A DNA stretch of 64,000 nt from Sphingomonas sp. G-3-2-10 (GTDB lineage Bacteria > Pseudomonadota > Alphaproteobacteria > Sphingomonadales > Sphingomonadaceae), in contig NZ_JABBFY010000001.1 in NCBI RefSeq assembly GCF_012927115.1, positions 3,038,001 to 3,102,000 on the forward strand, given 5' to 3'. Position 1 is the stretch's first letter, and the number at the start of each line of letters is the position of its first letter. Positions 1 to 8,725 of the stretch are shown piece by piece. A model generated the notes under the pieces. It did not search any database. It was not told the origin of the DNA and saw nothing but the letters and a program-made list of their open reading frames with translations. The translations under genes and the position numbers were made by a program.

Positions 1-707
1 GCATCGCCGACGTCATCATCGGCGACAAATCGGGCAAGCCGCGCACGGACTTCCGCGGACGCCTGTCGTTCAGCTGGCCCAAGACCGCCGGCCAGTTCCT
101 GCTGAACAAGGGCGATGCGAATTACGATCCGCTGTTCGCCTTCGGCTATGGCCTGTCCTACGCCAAGCCGGGCAAGGTCGCGAAGCTGAACGAAGATGCC
201 GGGGTCGATGCGAGCCTGGCCAACACCACGATTTACTTCGCGCGCGGGCAGGTGCCCGCGCCGTTCTCGTTCGCGACCGACAGCCGCGTCACTCGTGCGG
301 TGGCCGAAGGTCCGGCGCAGCAGGAAGGCGGGGTCAGGCTGACCTGGCCCGCCGGCCCCGCGACGATCCGGATCGGCGGCGGCGATCTGGACCTCACGCG
401 CGAAGCCAATGCCGATCTGTCGATCCAGATCAGCTACCGCGTCGATACCGCGCCCACCGGCCCGGTGCGGCTGCTGATGGAGGGCGGCGCGAACACCGGA
501 TCGATCGACGCGACCAGCCTGTTCGCCAAGCCTGACGGATGGCAGACCGCCAAGGTCTTCCTGAAATGCTACACCACCAACGGCGTCGATCTGACCAAGG
601 TCACCGCGCCGTTCGTGCTGCAGGCCAGCGGGCCGTTCAGCGTCACCATCGCCGATGTACGGATCGTGTCCGATCCCAATAATTCGGTGTGCCCGGGAGC
701 GAAGTGA
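1..707 (+). CDS. Glycoside hydrolase family 3 beta-glucosidase, C-terminal part (partial)
   Basis: The reading frame is already open at the left edge (codons in phase with base 3), so only the C-terminal about 235 residues are present. The translation has the stretch FAFGYGLSY typical of the end of the GH3 C-terminal domain in bacterial periplasmic exo-1,4-beta-glucosidases. It is followed by a beta-rich galactose-binding-like tail of about 150 residues, as in ExoP-type enzymes. Expected role: release of glucose from beta-linked oligosaccharides in the periplasm; any signal peptide would lie outside the window. Its stop overlaps the GTG start of galM (GTGA), so the two are probably co-expressed. 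The exact substrate cannot be read from this part. Confidence 0.85.
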   Translation, partial: IADVIIGDKSGKPRTDFRGRLSFSWPKTAGQFLLNKGDANYDPLFAFGYGLSYAKPGKVAKLNEDAGVDASLANTTIYFARGQVPAPFSFATDSRVTRAVAEGPAQQEGGVRLTWPAGPATIRIGGGDLDLTREANADLSIQISYRVDTAPTGPVRLLMEGGANTGSIDATSLFAKPDGWQTAKVFLKCYTTNGVDLTKVTAPFVLQASGPFSVTIADVRIVSDPNNSVCPGAK

Positions 708-1714
708 TCGACACGATCGAGATCGCGCGCGGACCGTTCCGCGCGCAACTCCTGACGCTTGGAGCGACGCTGCGCCGTCTCGAGGTGCCGGATCGTGACG
801 GCCGGGCGGCGAACATCGTCCTCGGCTGCCGCGATCTGGACGATTATCGCCGCGTCGCGCGCTTCTATGGTTCGGTGGTCGGCCGCTACGCCAATCGTAT
901 CGGCGGCGCGCGCTTCGTGCTGGACGGAACCGAGCATCGCCTGCCCGCCAATGACGGGCCGAACACGCTCCACGGCGGCGCGCCCGGCTTCGACCAGCGC
1001 GACTGGGTGCTGGCGGATGCCGATGCGGAGAGCGCGCGGTTCACCCTGCTCAGCTCCGATGGCGAGAATGGCTTTCCCGGCAATCTGCAGGTGGAAGCGC
1101 TGTACCGGATGGAAGAAGACGGGCTGGCGATCACGCTGAGCGCGGAGACCGACGCGCCGACGGTCGTGAACCTCACCCATCATGCCTATTTCAACCTTGC
1201 GGGGGAGGATAGCGGCCAGTCGATCCTCGACCACCGGCTGCGCATCCGCGCGAACGACATCACGCCGGTCGATGCGGATCTGATCCCGACCGGCGCGCTT
1301 CGTCCGGTCCGCAACTCGCCGTTCGATTTCCGCTCGGCCAAGCCCATCGGCCGCGACATCGCGCAGGATGACGCGCAACTCGTGCGCGGGCTGGGTTACG
1401 ATCACAATTGGGTAGTCGATAGGACTGGCCATGTGGCGACGCTCTACGACTCCGCCTCGGGCCGCGTACTTGATCTCCATTCGAACCAGCCGGGCCTGCA
1501 ATTCTATTCGGGAAACCATCTGGCGGATGGCCCGCCGGGGACGTCAGGCCGCATATATGCGGCACGCGAGGGCCTGTGCCTCGAGCCGCAGCTGTTTCCA
1601 GACAGCCCGAACCAATCGGACTTCCCGTCGGCGCGCCTGAACCCAGGCGAACGTTACGAACACCGGCTGGCATTCCGCTTCCGCTCGGCGGCGAACCAAG
1701 CCGAAGCCTTCTGA
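704..1714 (+). CDS. galM: Aldose 1-epimerase
   Basis: About 336 residues. Interconverts alpha and beta anomers of aldoses such as galactose and glucose, feeding sugars released by the upstream glycosidase into metabolism. Family landmarks are the N-terminal TLGATLRRLEVPDRDG region, GRYANRI, the substrate-binding His in PNTLHGG, the catalytic His in VNLTHHAYFNLAG, and the region around FYSGN. I chose the GTG at 704 because it overlaps the stop of the preceding gene (GTGA) and has GGGAG at 695-699; a GTG at 689 in the same frame would add five residues. A strong hairpin follows the stop. A second, more distant epimerase-like gene lies at 62656. Confidence 0.92.
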   Translation: MIDTIEIARGPFRAQLLTLGATLRRLEVPDRDGRAANIVLGCRDLDDYRRVARFYGSVVGRYANRIGGARFVLDGTEHRLPANDGPNTLHGGAPGFDQRDWVLADADAESARFTLLSSDGENGFPGNLQVEALYRMEEDGLAITLSAETDAPTVVNLTHHAYFNLAGEDSGQSILDHRLRIRANDITPVDADLIPTGALRPVRNSPFDFRSAKPIGRDIAQDDAQLVRGLGYDHNWVVDRTGHVATLYDSASGRVLDLHSNQPGLQFYSGNHLADGPPGTSGRIYAAREGLCLEPQLFPDSPNQSDFPSARLNPGERYEHRLAFRFRSAANQAEAF

Positions 1715-1718
1715 CGAA

Positions 1719-1746
1719 AAAGGCCGGGGATCGCTCCCCGGCCTTT
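1719..1746. terminator. Bidirectional rho-independent-type terminator
   Basis: A perfect 12-bp stem, AAAGGCCGGGGA paired with TCCCCGGCCTTT around a TCGC loop, lies between the convergent galM and aldehyde dehydrogenase genes. A-rich and T-rich flanks allow it to work in both directions. An almost identical hairpin follows rpoZ at 35957-35988. Confidence 0.8.
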
Positions 1747-1769
1747 CGCTTATTCGATCACGACGCCAC

Positions 1770-3344
1770 TCAAAGCGTCGGCTTGCCGTCCACGCGGCGC
1801 GGGACGCCGGTGTAATTTTCGCGCAGCTCCTCGGGGAGCAGCGCGTCGGGCAGGTCCTGATAGCTTACGGGCCGCAGGAAACGGTCGATCGCCAGCGTGC
1901 CGACCGAGGTGCTGCGGCCGTCCGAGGTCGACGGGAAGGGCCCGCCATGAACGATCGCGTCGGTCACTTCGACGCCCGTGGGCCAGCCATTGGCGAGGAT
2001 GCGGCCGACCTTGCGCTCGAGCACCGGCACCAGCTTGCGCGCGAGGTCGGTATCGGCTTCGTCGAAGTGCAGCGTCGCGGTGAGCTGGCCTTCGAGATAG
2101 GCGAGCACCGCCAGCACTTCGTCGATATCGGTGCAGCGCACCACCATCGCGGTCGCGCCGAACACTTCCTCGGCATGTTCCGGATCGGCGATGAAATCCT
2201 TCGCGCTGATCGTGAACAAAGCCGCGCGGCCGCAATGCAGGCCGCCGGCTTCATTGCCTTCGGCGAGCTGCTTGAACGCCGGGGCCGATGCCATCCGCGC
2301 CACGCCGCTCTCATAGGCCTTGTGAATGCCGGGGGTCAGCATGGTCTGCGCCGCCGCACCGCCCACACCGTCCGAAGCAGCGGTCAGGAATCGGTCGAGC
2401 GCCGGGCCTTCGATCGCGAGCAACAGGCCGGGATTGGTGCAGAACTGGCCTGCGCCCATCGTCAGCGAGCCGACGAAACCAGCGGCCAGCGCCTCGGCGC
2501 GCGCTTCGAGCGCGGCGGGGAGGAGGAGGACCGGGTTGATGCTGCTCATTTCGGCATAGACGGGGATCGGGACCGGACGGTTGGCCGCCAGCTTCATCAG
2601 CTGGGTGCCACCCCCGAACGAGCCGGTGAAGCCGACCGCCTTGATCCGCGGATCGGTGACCAAAGCCGAACCGACCGAATTACCGGGGCCGTTGATCAGC
2701 GAGAACACGCCCTTGGGCATGCCCGTCTTCTCGGCTGCGCGGGTGATCGCGCCTGCAACCAGCTCTGCCGTACCCGGATGCGCCGAATGACCCTTCACGA
2801 TCACCGGGCAGCCTGCCGCCAGCGCAGAAGCGGTGTCGCCGCCGGCAGTGGAGAAGGCGAGCGGGAAGTTGCTCGCGCCGAACACTGTCACGGGACCGAG
2901 CGGCACCATGCGCAGGCGCAGGTCGGGCTTGCGCGCCGGCTGGCGGTCCGGAATCTCGTGATCGATGCGGGCGCGGAGATATTCGCCAAGGCGCAGCTCG
3001 CGCGCGAACATCCGCATCTGGCCGCTGGTACGGCCGCGCTCGCCGGTCAGGCGCGCGTGCGGCAGGCCGGTTTCGGCCATCGCGCGTTCGGTCAGCGTTT
3101 CGCCAAGCGCATCGATCTCGTCAGCAATCGCATCGAGGAATTCGGCCCGTTTCCCGCGCGGAAGCGCCGAATAGACCGGGAATGCAGCTTCGGCGGCGGC
3201 CGCCGCCGATTCGACGTCGGCGACTGTCGCGACGCTGAAGCTGGGCTCGATCTCGGCGCCCGTAGCGGGCGAAACCGCCCGAAAACCGTCGCCTGCGCCC
3301 TTTACCCGCTGCGATGCGATGAACAATTCGCCGGTCAGCGACAT
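1770..3344 (-). CDS. 2-oxoglutarate (alpha-ketoglutaric) semialdehyde dehydrogenase
   Basis: 524-residue NAD(P)-dependent aldehyde dehydrogenase of the long KGSADH type (about 525 residues), the last step of non-phosphorylating pentose, uronate or hydroxyproline routes giving 2-oxoglutarate. Visible landmarks: GASNFPLAFSTAGGDTASAL (cofactor site), VKGHSAHPGT, VGFTGSFGGG, catalytic Glu in YAEMSSINP, catalytic Cys in GAGQFCTNPG, and FGATAMVV. The start at 3344 is preferred over upstream starts because AGGAGG sits about 9 bases before it. Neighbouring glycosidase, epimerase and FadR-type regulator suggest plant-polysaccharide sugar catabolism. A candidate operator lies just upstream. The exact pathway is inferred from context only. 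Confidence 0.88.
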   Translation of the reverse strand: MSLTGELFIASQRVKGAGDGFRAVSPATGAEIEPSFSVATVADVESAAAAAEAAFPVYSALPRGKRAEFLDAIADEIDALGETLTERAMAETGLPHARLTGERGRTSGQMRMFARELRLGEYLRARIDHEIPDRQPARKPDLRLRMVPLGPVTVFGASNFPLAFSTAGGDTASALAAGCPVIVKGHSAHPGTAELVAGAITRAAEKTGMPKGVFSLINGPGNSVGSALVTDPRIKAVGFTGSFGGGTQLMKLAANRPVPIPVYAEMSSINPVLLLPAALEARAEALAAGFVGSLTMGAGQFCTNPGLLLAIEGPALDRFLTAASDGVGGAAAQTMLTPGIHKAYESGVARMASAPAFKQLAEGNEAGGLHCGRAALFTISAKDFIADPEHAEEVFGATAMVVRCTDIDEVLAVLAYLEGQLTATLHFDEADTDLARKLVPVLERKVGRILANGWPTGVEVTDAIVHGGPFPSTSDGRSTSVGTLAIDRFLRPVSYQDLPDALLPEELRENYTGVPRRVDGKPTL

Positions 3345-3374
3345 GGCAAGATCCCTCCTGGATATCCGCAAAAA

Positions 3375-3386
3375 GTTAGCGGTAAC
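3375..3386. promoter_or_regulatory. Candidate operator GTTAGCGGTAAC
   Basis: An imperfect palindrome, GTTA-GCGG-TAAC, lies about 30 bases upstream of the semialdehyde dehydrogenase start. It resembles the TGTTAGCGCTAACA-like operators known for LacI-type sugar regulators such as XylR. The adjacent regulator gene is GntR/FadR-type, so the cognate protein is unknown and could be encoded elsewhere. Confidence 0.4.
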
Positions 3387-3446
3387 ATGAATGCCCAACG
3401 GATTTAGGGGGTAGCGCCTGCGGGTTCAACTCCCCGTGCGCAAAAC

Positions 3447-4190
3447 CTAGCAGCAGCCGCGCGCTTCCAAGGTGTCGGAGAGGCCCCGCTCGACCAGATC
3501 GGCCATCGCGTCATGGGCGACCTGCGCGTCCTGCGCCTCGATCGCTTCGAACACCCGCAGATGGACGGGCAGCGCATCGCGCGGCGCGGGCAGCTTGTCC
3601 TGCTTGAACGCGGTGGTCAGCTCGATCGCGGTCGCGACGCCATTGGTCAGCGAGATGACGAAGTCATTATGCGACGCTTCGAGCAGAGCCGCGTGGAATT
3701 CATGGTCGCAGGCACGGCCTTCCTCGGTCGCGAAACTGTGTCTCGCCACCCCCTCCAGCCCCGCGCGCATCCGCTCGAGCTGTTCGGGCGTACGCCGCAG
3801 CGCCGCCAGCCGCGCCGCATCGGGCTCGACGATCCGGCGCAGCTCGAACAATGCCTCGATCAGCTTGGGATCGGGCGCGATATCGGCGAACATCCAGCCG
3901 AGCACATCGGGATCGAGCAGGTGCCACGCGGTACGCGGGCTGACCTGCGTCCCGATCTTGGGCCGGGAATTGACCAGCCCCTTGGCCGCCAGGATCCGGA
4001 TCGCTTCGCGATAGGCGGTGCGCGAGACCTTGAACTGTTCGCTCGCGGCGATCTCCCCTTCGAGCAATTCGCCGGGCAGCAGCACGCCGGTCACGATGCG
4101 GATGCCCAGTTCGCGCGCCACCGTGCCATGCAGGCGCAGCGACTTGGGGCGAGGCTTGCGGCGCGAAGGTCGTGGAATAGGCTGTATCAC
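3447..4190 (-). CDS. GntR-family (FadR subfamily) transcriptional regulator
   Basis: 247 residues. An N-terminal winged helix (about residues 20-90; VSRTAYREAIRILAAKGLV is the recognition region) is followed by an all-helical FCD ligand-binding domain (about 100-235), which in this subfamily binds small organic acids, often through a metal held by Asp/His residues (DHEFHAALLEAS visible). Start is GTG at 4190 with GGAGGGGAG a few bases upstream. It lies directly upstream of the semialdehyde dehydrogenase on the same strand, so it is a likely local regulator of sugar-acid catabolism; the inducer is not predictable from sequence. Confidence 0.85.
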   Translation of the reverse strand: MIQPIPRPSRRKPRPKSLRLHGTVARELGIRIVTGVLLPGELLEGEIAASEQFKVSRTAYREAIRILAAKGLVNSRPKIGTQVSPRTAWHLLDPDVLGWMFADIAPDPKLIEALFELRRIVEPDAARLAALRRTPEQLERMRAGLEGVARHSFATEEGRACDHEFHAALLEASHNDFVISLTNGVATAIELTTAFKQDKLPAPRDALPVHLRVFEAIEAQDAQVAHDAMADLVERGLSDTLEARGCC

Positions 4191-4239
4191 GCCGGCTCCC
4201 CTCCGGGTTCGTTGCCGCGTTTCACCGGGCGGAGTGATA

Positions 4240-4329
4240 TGGAGGAGACGGAGGGATTCGAACCCTCGATACGGTTTCCCGTATGACGCTTTAGCAAAGC
4301 GTTGGTTTCAGCCACTCACCCACGTCTCC
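4240..4329 (-). tRNA. tRNA-Ser (GCU)
   Basis: The reverse strand folds as a class II tRNA. The acceptor stem is GGAGACG/CGTCTCC, the anticodon arm ACGCT-TTGCTAA-AGCGT has anticodon GCT, there is a long variable arm (ATACGG/CCGTAT) and the T arm is GAGGGTTCGAATCCCTC. The 3' CCA is encoded. It reads AGC/AGU serine codons. Confidence 0.95.
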
Positions 4330-4535
4330 GGCAGGGCCTTGAAGAAAGGGCCTATAGAAGGCGGAATCGGATCGTTCAACCGGACTTTGCGTCGATTTCT
4401 CACGAAGTCGTTTTCGGCCGGTCTTCCCCGCAAAACCCCGCCCCGGCCCGTTTTCGACTCGGGTCGTCGCCCGTTCATTGCCGCGTCAGGTAGCGGGGCA
4501 TAGCGTTCTCCGCTGTAATTTGCGTGGGGATGGGT

Positions 4536-5276
4536 ATGCGACTGGGTTCGCTGTTGCTGTGGGCGGCGAGCGCTGCGCTCGGATTGAGTGCGGTGCCGGC
4601 AGGCGCACAGGTGACGAGGATCGATCCGAACACCCAGATCGATTCGGACATCGAAACCCCGCCGCCGGTGCCGCAGCAGCAATATCCCGCCCAGCCGGCC
4701 GACGATCCCTATCAGGATCCCGCCGCGTCCAATCCGCAATCGCCGTCCGAGCCAGTGAACGCCCCCGCCGTCGGCGCTCGTGCGCAGGCAACCGGCACCT
4801 TCCAGCGCGACGACCTGATCGGCGCGGCGGAAGGCGTGTTCGGCAAGGGCGCATCGGGCCTTGCGGGCATCATCGAGAATATCCTGAAGGAACAGGGCGA
4901 GCCCAACGCCTATATCGCCGGCCGCGAAGCCGGCGGCGCGATCGCGCTGGGCGTGCGCTACGGCTCGGGCACGATGTTCCACAAGGTGGAAGGCGAGCGG
5001 AAGGTTTACTGGACCGGCCCGTCGATCGGCTTCGACGTGGGCGGCGACGCCAGCAACGTCTTCGTGCTGGTCTATAATCTCTACGACAGCCAGGAGCTGT
5101 ACAAGCGCTTCCCCGCGGGCGAGGGCCGGGTGTTTCTGGTCGGCGGCTTCTCGGCCACCTATCTGCGCCGCGGCGACGTGGTGCTGATCCCGGTCCGGCT
5201 GGGCGTCGGGTGGCGCGTCGGCATCAACGCCGGCTATATGAAGTTCACCGAGAAGAAGCGCTGGCTGCCATTCTGA
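4536..5276 (+). CDS. DUF1134 domain-containing secreted protein
   Basis: About 246 residues from the ATG at 4536; GTG at 4524 and ATG at 4530 are in frame just upstream. A signal peptide (MRLGSLLLWAASAALGLSA, cleavage near AGAQ) is followed by a Pro/Gln-rich linker (about residues 30-85) and a conserved DUF1134 domain from about residue 90 to the end (GRRE/GVRYGSGTM, GPSIGFDVGGDASNVF, RVFLVGGFSATYLRRGDV). The family is widespread in Alphaproteobacteria and its function is unknown. No partner is obvious; the small DUF1294 gene follows almost immediately. Confidence 0.85.
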   Translation: MRLGSLLLWAASAALGLSAVPAGAQVTRIDPNTQIDSDIETPPPVPQQQYPAQPADDPYQDPAASNPQSPSEPVNAPAVGARAQATGTFQRDDLIGAAEGVFGKGASGLAGIIENILKEQGEPNAYIAGREAGGAIALGVRYGSGTMFHKVEGERKVYWTGPSIGFDVGGDASNVFVLVYNLYDSQELYKRFPAGEGRVFLVGGFSATYLRRGDVVLIPVRLGVGWRVGINAGYMKFTEKKRWLPF

Positions 5277-5287
5277 CGAATGGCCCG

Positions 5288-5548
5288 GTGCTCGCAGTCG
5301 CTGCGCTCGTCGCAATCAATTTCTGGACGATCCTGCGCTTCCGCCAAGACAAGCGCGCCGCGCGGATCGGCACGCGGCGGGTTCCCGAACGCCAGTTGCT
5401 CGGCCTTGCGCTGATCGGCGGGTCGCCCGGCGCGCTGCTTGCGCGGCATCTCTACCGACACAAGACGCGGAAGCAGCCCTTCTCGACCTTGCTGTGGCTG
5501 ATCGTCGCGTTTCAGGCCGCGGCGATCCTGATGCTTGCGCTGCGCTGA
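5288..5548 (+). CDS. DUF1294 small membrane protein
   Basis: About 86 residues with three hydrophobic segments (around AVAALVAINFWTIL, LLGLALIGGSPGALL and LLWLIVAFQAAAIL). The DUF1294 pattern is visible: DKRAAR followed by R-x-P-E-x-x-LL, G-G-S-P-G and the HKTRKQPF stretch. The family is of unknown function. The start is uncertain; GTG at 5288 fits the usual family length and lies 12 bases after the preceding stop. It converges on the SRPBCC gene, whose stop codon begins at the next base (5549). Confidence 0.75.
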   Translation: MLAVAALVAINFWTILRFRQDKRAARIGTRRVPERQLLGLALIGGSPGALLARHLYRHKTRKQPFSTLLWLIVAFQAAAILMLALR

Positions 5549-6025
5549 CTAGCCGACGAACGCGGCCAGATTTTCCAGCGTCGAGCGCAGACCGTCGAGA
5601 TGGTCCTTCTTGCGGATGCCGACGGGCACATCCTCCGCAGTGACAGTAACCCGCGTGCCCTCGTCCACCGGATCGAGCCGCCAGGTGATCGTCATCGCAC
5701 CCGCGAACGCCGGGTCCTTTGAATCGAACTCGACGCGCTGGACCATGCGTACGCCGGGGACCAGTTCGACGAATACGCCTTCGGCCACGTCCGAATCCTC
5801 GCTCGACTTGGCCTGACCCTCGGGGTCGTCCTGATAGCTCAGGATCATGCGATAAGCGCCGCCGGGACGCGGATCGAACGCCTCGATCCGCCCGGTCATG
5901 CCGCTGGGCGGTAGCCACGCCGCCATCGCTTCCGGATCGGTCAGCGCGCCATAGAGCTTTATCGGCGACGCCGCGATCACGCGGAACGCCGAATCGGTGC
6001 GCTTGCGCCCGGTCTCGTCGGTCAT
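5549..6025 (-). CDS. SRPBCC / AHSA1-like domain protein
   Basis: 158 residues forming a single START-like (AHSA1, PF08327-type) fold: FRVIAASPIKLYGALTDPEAMAAWLPP at the N-terminus, GGAYRMILSY and FVELVPGVRMV in the middle, and a C-terminal helix GLRSTLENLAAFV. Such proteins bind small hydrophobic ligands; the biochemical role is unknown. The ATG at 6025 overlaps the TGA of the amidohydrolase gene (ATGA), so the two are translationally coupled. An in-frame start further upstream would lie inside the neighbour and is not supported. Confidence 0.82.
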   Translation of the reverse strand: MTDETGRKRTDSAFRVIAASPIKLYGALTDPEAMAAWLPPSGMTGRIEAFDPRPGGAYRMILSYQDDPEGQAKSSEDSDVAEGVFVELVPGVRMVQRVEFDSKDPAFAGAMTITWRLDPVDEGTRVTVTAEDVPVGIRKKDHLDGLRSTLENLAAFVG

Positions 6026-7347
6026 CCGAACGCGACCGATTCGAACTTCACCGGCTCGCCGATCGCGGCGTCGGCAAGCTGCGCTTCCCACATCACCCGG
6101 TTGCCGCGAACGATCGTGCCGACCGGGCGGCCGGTGATCTCCATGCCGGTGAAGGGCGACCAGCCGCAGCGCGACGCCAGCCAGTCTTCCCCGATCGTCC
6201 AGCGCGACTTGAGATCGACCACCGAGAAATCGGCGTCATAGCCGACCGCGATCCGGCCCTTGCCGACGATGCCGAACACGCGCTGGGGACCCGCGCTGGT
6301 CAAGTCGATCAGCCGCTGGAGCGTCAGCCGCCCCTCGGCGACATGATTGAGCAGCAGCGGCAACAAAGTCTGGACGCCGGGCATGCCGCTGGGCGAGGCG
6401 GGATATTCCTTCGCCTTTTCCTCCAGCGTGTGCGGCGCATGGTCCGAACCGATCACGTCGGGCACGCCCTGACGCAGCCATTCCCACAACCCGTCGCGAT
6501 GCGCCCCCGATCGGATCGGCGGGTTCATCTGCGCGAAGCTGCCGAGGCGCGGATAGGCATCCTCGCCCGCCAGCGTCAGATGCTGCGGCGTGACTTCGCA
6601 CGTCGCGACATCCTTGTTCCGGCCGATCACTTCGAGTTCGGCGGGCGTAGTGACGTGCAGGATATGGATCCGCCGCCGCGCAGCGCGCGCCAGCCGCAGG
6701 ATGCGCTGGGTCGCCAGCATCGCGCTCTCGTCGTCGCGCCACACCGGATGCGAGGAGGGATCGCCCGCGATCCGCTCGCCCATCCGCGCGTTCATCCGCG
6801 CTTCGTCCTCGGCATGGATCGCGACGCGGCGATGGCCCGAAGCGAGCACGCGCGCCAGCTGATCGTCCTCGGCCACCAGAAGGTCGCCGGTCGAGGCGCC
6901 CATGAAGATCTTGACCCCCGCCGTGCCCGGCAACCGCTCCAGCTCGGCCAGATCGGGCGCGTTGGCGGCGGTCGCGCCGACATAGAAGGCATGGTCGCAC
7001 CACATGCGATGCTTGGCGCGGGCAAGCTTGTCGTTCACCGCATCGGCCGAATCGGTGTTCGGCTTGGTGTTCGGCATCTCGAACACTGCGGTCACGCCGC
7101 CGAGCACCGCCGCCCGCGCGCCGCTTTCCAGATCTTCCTTGGCCTCCAGGCCCGGCTCGCGGAAATGGACCTGGCTGTCGATCACGCCGGGCAGCACGTC
7201 GAGGCCGGTGCAGTCGATCGTCTGGCCCGCATCGCCGACCGAACCGATCGCAACGATCTTGCCGCCGGAGACGCCGACATCGACTTGAGCAGGCCCGCCC
7301 GGAAGATGGACCGTTCCGCCCGTCAGCTTGAGATCGACGCTCGCCAT
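6022..7347 (-). CDS. Dihydroorotase-like amidohydrolase (class I)
   Basis: 441 residues, amidohydrolase-superfamily TIM barrel with the class I dihydroorotase layout: carbamylated Lys in GVKIFMGAS (Lys146), His178 in AIHAEDE, His231 in ILHVTT, and Asp in IGSDHAPHT. The usual first metal motif HxH is changed: the sequence reads DSQVHFREPG, so Gln59 replaces the first His. Dihydroorotase would convert carbamoyl-aspartate to dihydroorotate, but no pyrimidine gene is next to it, so a cyclic-amidase of another specificity is possible. Start at 7347 has an AGAGG upstream; GTG at 7362 is an alternative. Divergent from ygfZ. Confidence 0.8.
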   Translation of the reverse strand: MASVDLKLTGGTVHLPGGPAQVDVGVSGGKIVAIGSVGDAGQTIDCTGLDVLPGVIDSQVHFREPGLEAKEDLESGARAAVLGGVTAVFEMPNTKPNTDSADAVNDKLARAKHRMWCDHAFYVGATAANAPDLAELERLPGTAGVKIFMGASTGDLLVAEDDQLARVLASGHRRVAIHAEDEARMNARMGERIAGDPSSHPVWRDDESAMLATQRILRLARAARRRIHILHVTTPAELEVIGRNKDVATCEVTPQHLTLAGEDAYPRLGSFAQMNPPIRSGAHRDGLWEWLRQGVPDVIGSDHAPHTLEEKAKEYPASPSGMPGVQTLLPLLLNHVAEGRLTLQRLIDLTSAGPQRVFGIVGKGRIAVGYDADFSVVDLKSRWTIGEDWLASRCGWSPFTGMEITGRPVGTIVRGNRVMWEAQLADAAIGEPVKFESVAFG

Positions 7348-7391
7348 ATCCGCCTCTTTCACTGGAGTGTGCGGCCTCCTACCTCTTGGCG

Positions 7392-8117
7392 ATGACCGAT
7401 GCCACCCTGCTCCCGAACCGTGCCCTCCTCCGGATTGCGGGAGAGGATATCCGCGGCTTCCTTCAGGGGCTTCTCACCAACGATGTGACTGCGGTCACCG
7501 AAGGTGCGCCGCAATGGAGCGCGCTGCTGACCCCGCAGGGCAAGGCACTGTTCGATTTCATCCTGTGGGCGGATGGCGACGACCTGCTGATCGATTGCGA
7601 AGCCGATCAGCGCGAGGCGCTGGCCAAGCGGCTGACGCTGTATCGCCTGCGCCGGCCGATCACGATCCAGCCGGTCGAAGGCGGCGTCCATTGGTCGCAG
7701 GGCGGCAGCGAGGGCGTTCCCGATCCGCGCCTCCCCGAACTTGGCCGCCGCTGGCTGGGCAGCGCGGAGGGCGAGATTGCCACCGGCTGGCTTGCACACC
7801 GCTTGTCGCTCGGCGTGGCCGAAGGGGTCGCGGAACTGGGGCAGGACAAGACGCTCTGGCTCGAATGCAACGCCGCCGAGCTGAACGGCGTGAGCTACGC
7901 CAAGGGCTGCTATATCGGGCAGGAGAACACCGCCCGGATGCACTATCGCGCCAAGGTGAACCGCCGCCTCGTGGTCGCACCGCTCGGCGAAGCGGGCGAC
8001 CGGACCCGCGCCAGCTATCCCGAACTCGGCCTGATGATCGAATTGCGCCGCGTCGAATCGCTCGGCGATGCGCTGGTGCCGGAGTGGCTGAGCGAAGCGC
8101 TCGGCGCCGAGGCCTAG
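7392..8117 (+). CDS. ygfZ: YgfZ/GcvT-domain folate-binding protein (iron-sulfur cluster assembly)
   Basis: 241 residues. It carries the YgfZ signature [18 protein letters not shown] near residues 170-187, whose Cys is conserved, and an N-terminal aminomethyltransferase-like fold ([23 protein letters not shown]). YgfZ is a tetrahydrofolate-binding helper in maturation or repair of certain [4Fe-4S] proteins. ATG at 7392 is chosen; TTG at 7386 is in frame just before. Its TAG stop shares the palindrome CTAG (8114-8117) with the stop of the convergent rnhB. Confidence 0.88.
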   Translation: MTDATLLPNRALLRIAGEDIRGFLQGLLTNDVTAVTEGAPQWSALLTPQGKALFDFILWADGDDLLIDCEADQREALAKRLTLYRLRRPITIQPVEGGVHWSQGGSEGVPDPRLPELGRRWLGSAEGEIATGWLAHRLSLGVAEGVAELGQDKTLWLECNAAELNGVSYAKGCYIGQENTARMHYRAKVNRRLVVAPLGEAGDRTRASYPELGLMIELRRVESLGDALVPEWLSEALGAEA

Positions 8118-8725
8118 AAATCCAGAAACGCCTGCGCCACCGGCGCGAAGCTGCGGCGGTGGAGTGGAGTCGGCCCGAGCGTGCGCAGCGCTTCCTGATG
8201 GACCTTCGCGCCATAGCCCTTGTTGCTGGCCCAGCCATAGCCCGGATAGATCAGGTCGTACTCGGCCATCATCGTGTCGCGGCGATGCTTGGCGACAATC
8301 GAGGCCGCCGCGATCGACAGGCACAGCGCGTCGCCGCTGACGATCGCTTCGGACTGGTGATTCCAGCGCGGGCAACGATTGCCGTCGACCAGCACCATCG
8401 CCGGACGGAAGCCGAGCGCCTCGACCGCGCGAGTCATCGCCAGCATCGTCGCCCACAATATGTTGAGCTCGTCGATCTCCTCGACCGTGGCGATGCCCAC
8501 GCCGACCTTCGCGCATTCCAGCAGCCGCGCGCACAATGCAGCGCGCTTCGCGGCAGTCAGCACCTTCGAATCGTTCAGGCCCTCGGGAATGCAGTCCGGA
8601 TCGAGCACCACCGCCGCGGCCACGACCGGCCCGGCGAGCGGCCCGCGTCCGGCTTCGTCCACCCCGGCGACGGGTCCGATATGTCTGGATTCAAACGAAT
8701 AATCAGGCCCGGAAGGTTTAAGCAT
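8114..8725 (-). CDS. rnhB: Ribonuclease HII
   Basis: 203 residues. Removes ribonucleotides and RNA primers from RNA-DNA duplexes. Catalytic acidic residues are visible in [13 protein letters not shown] (Asp-Glu), in LVDGNRCP, and the conserved block [19 protein letters not shown]. The ATG at 8725 lies 8 bases inside the end of the ThiD-VOC gene, giving coupled translation; longer in-frame extensions run through the neighbour and lack family similarity. The stop shares CTAG with ygfZ. Confidence 0.93.
   Translation of the reverse strand: MLKPSGPDYSFESRHIGPVAGVDEAGRGPLAGPVVAAAVVLDPDCIPEGLNDSKVLTAAKRAALCARLLECAKVGVGIATVEEIDELNILWATMLAMTRAVEALGFRPAMVLVDGNRCPRWNHQSEAIVSGDALCLSIAAASIVAKHRRDTMMAEYDLIYPGYGWASNKGYGAKVHQEALRTLGPTPLHRRSFAPVAQAFLDF

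Noticed and set aside
1947..3407. A 486-residue plus-strand frame opposite the semialdehyde dehydrogenase
   Set aside because: The minus strand carries the full aldehyde dehydrogenase signature; the plus frame has none.
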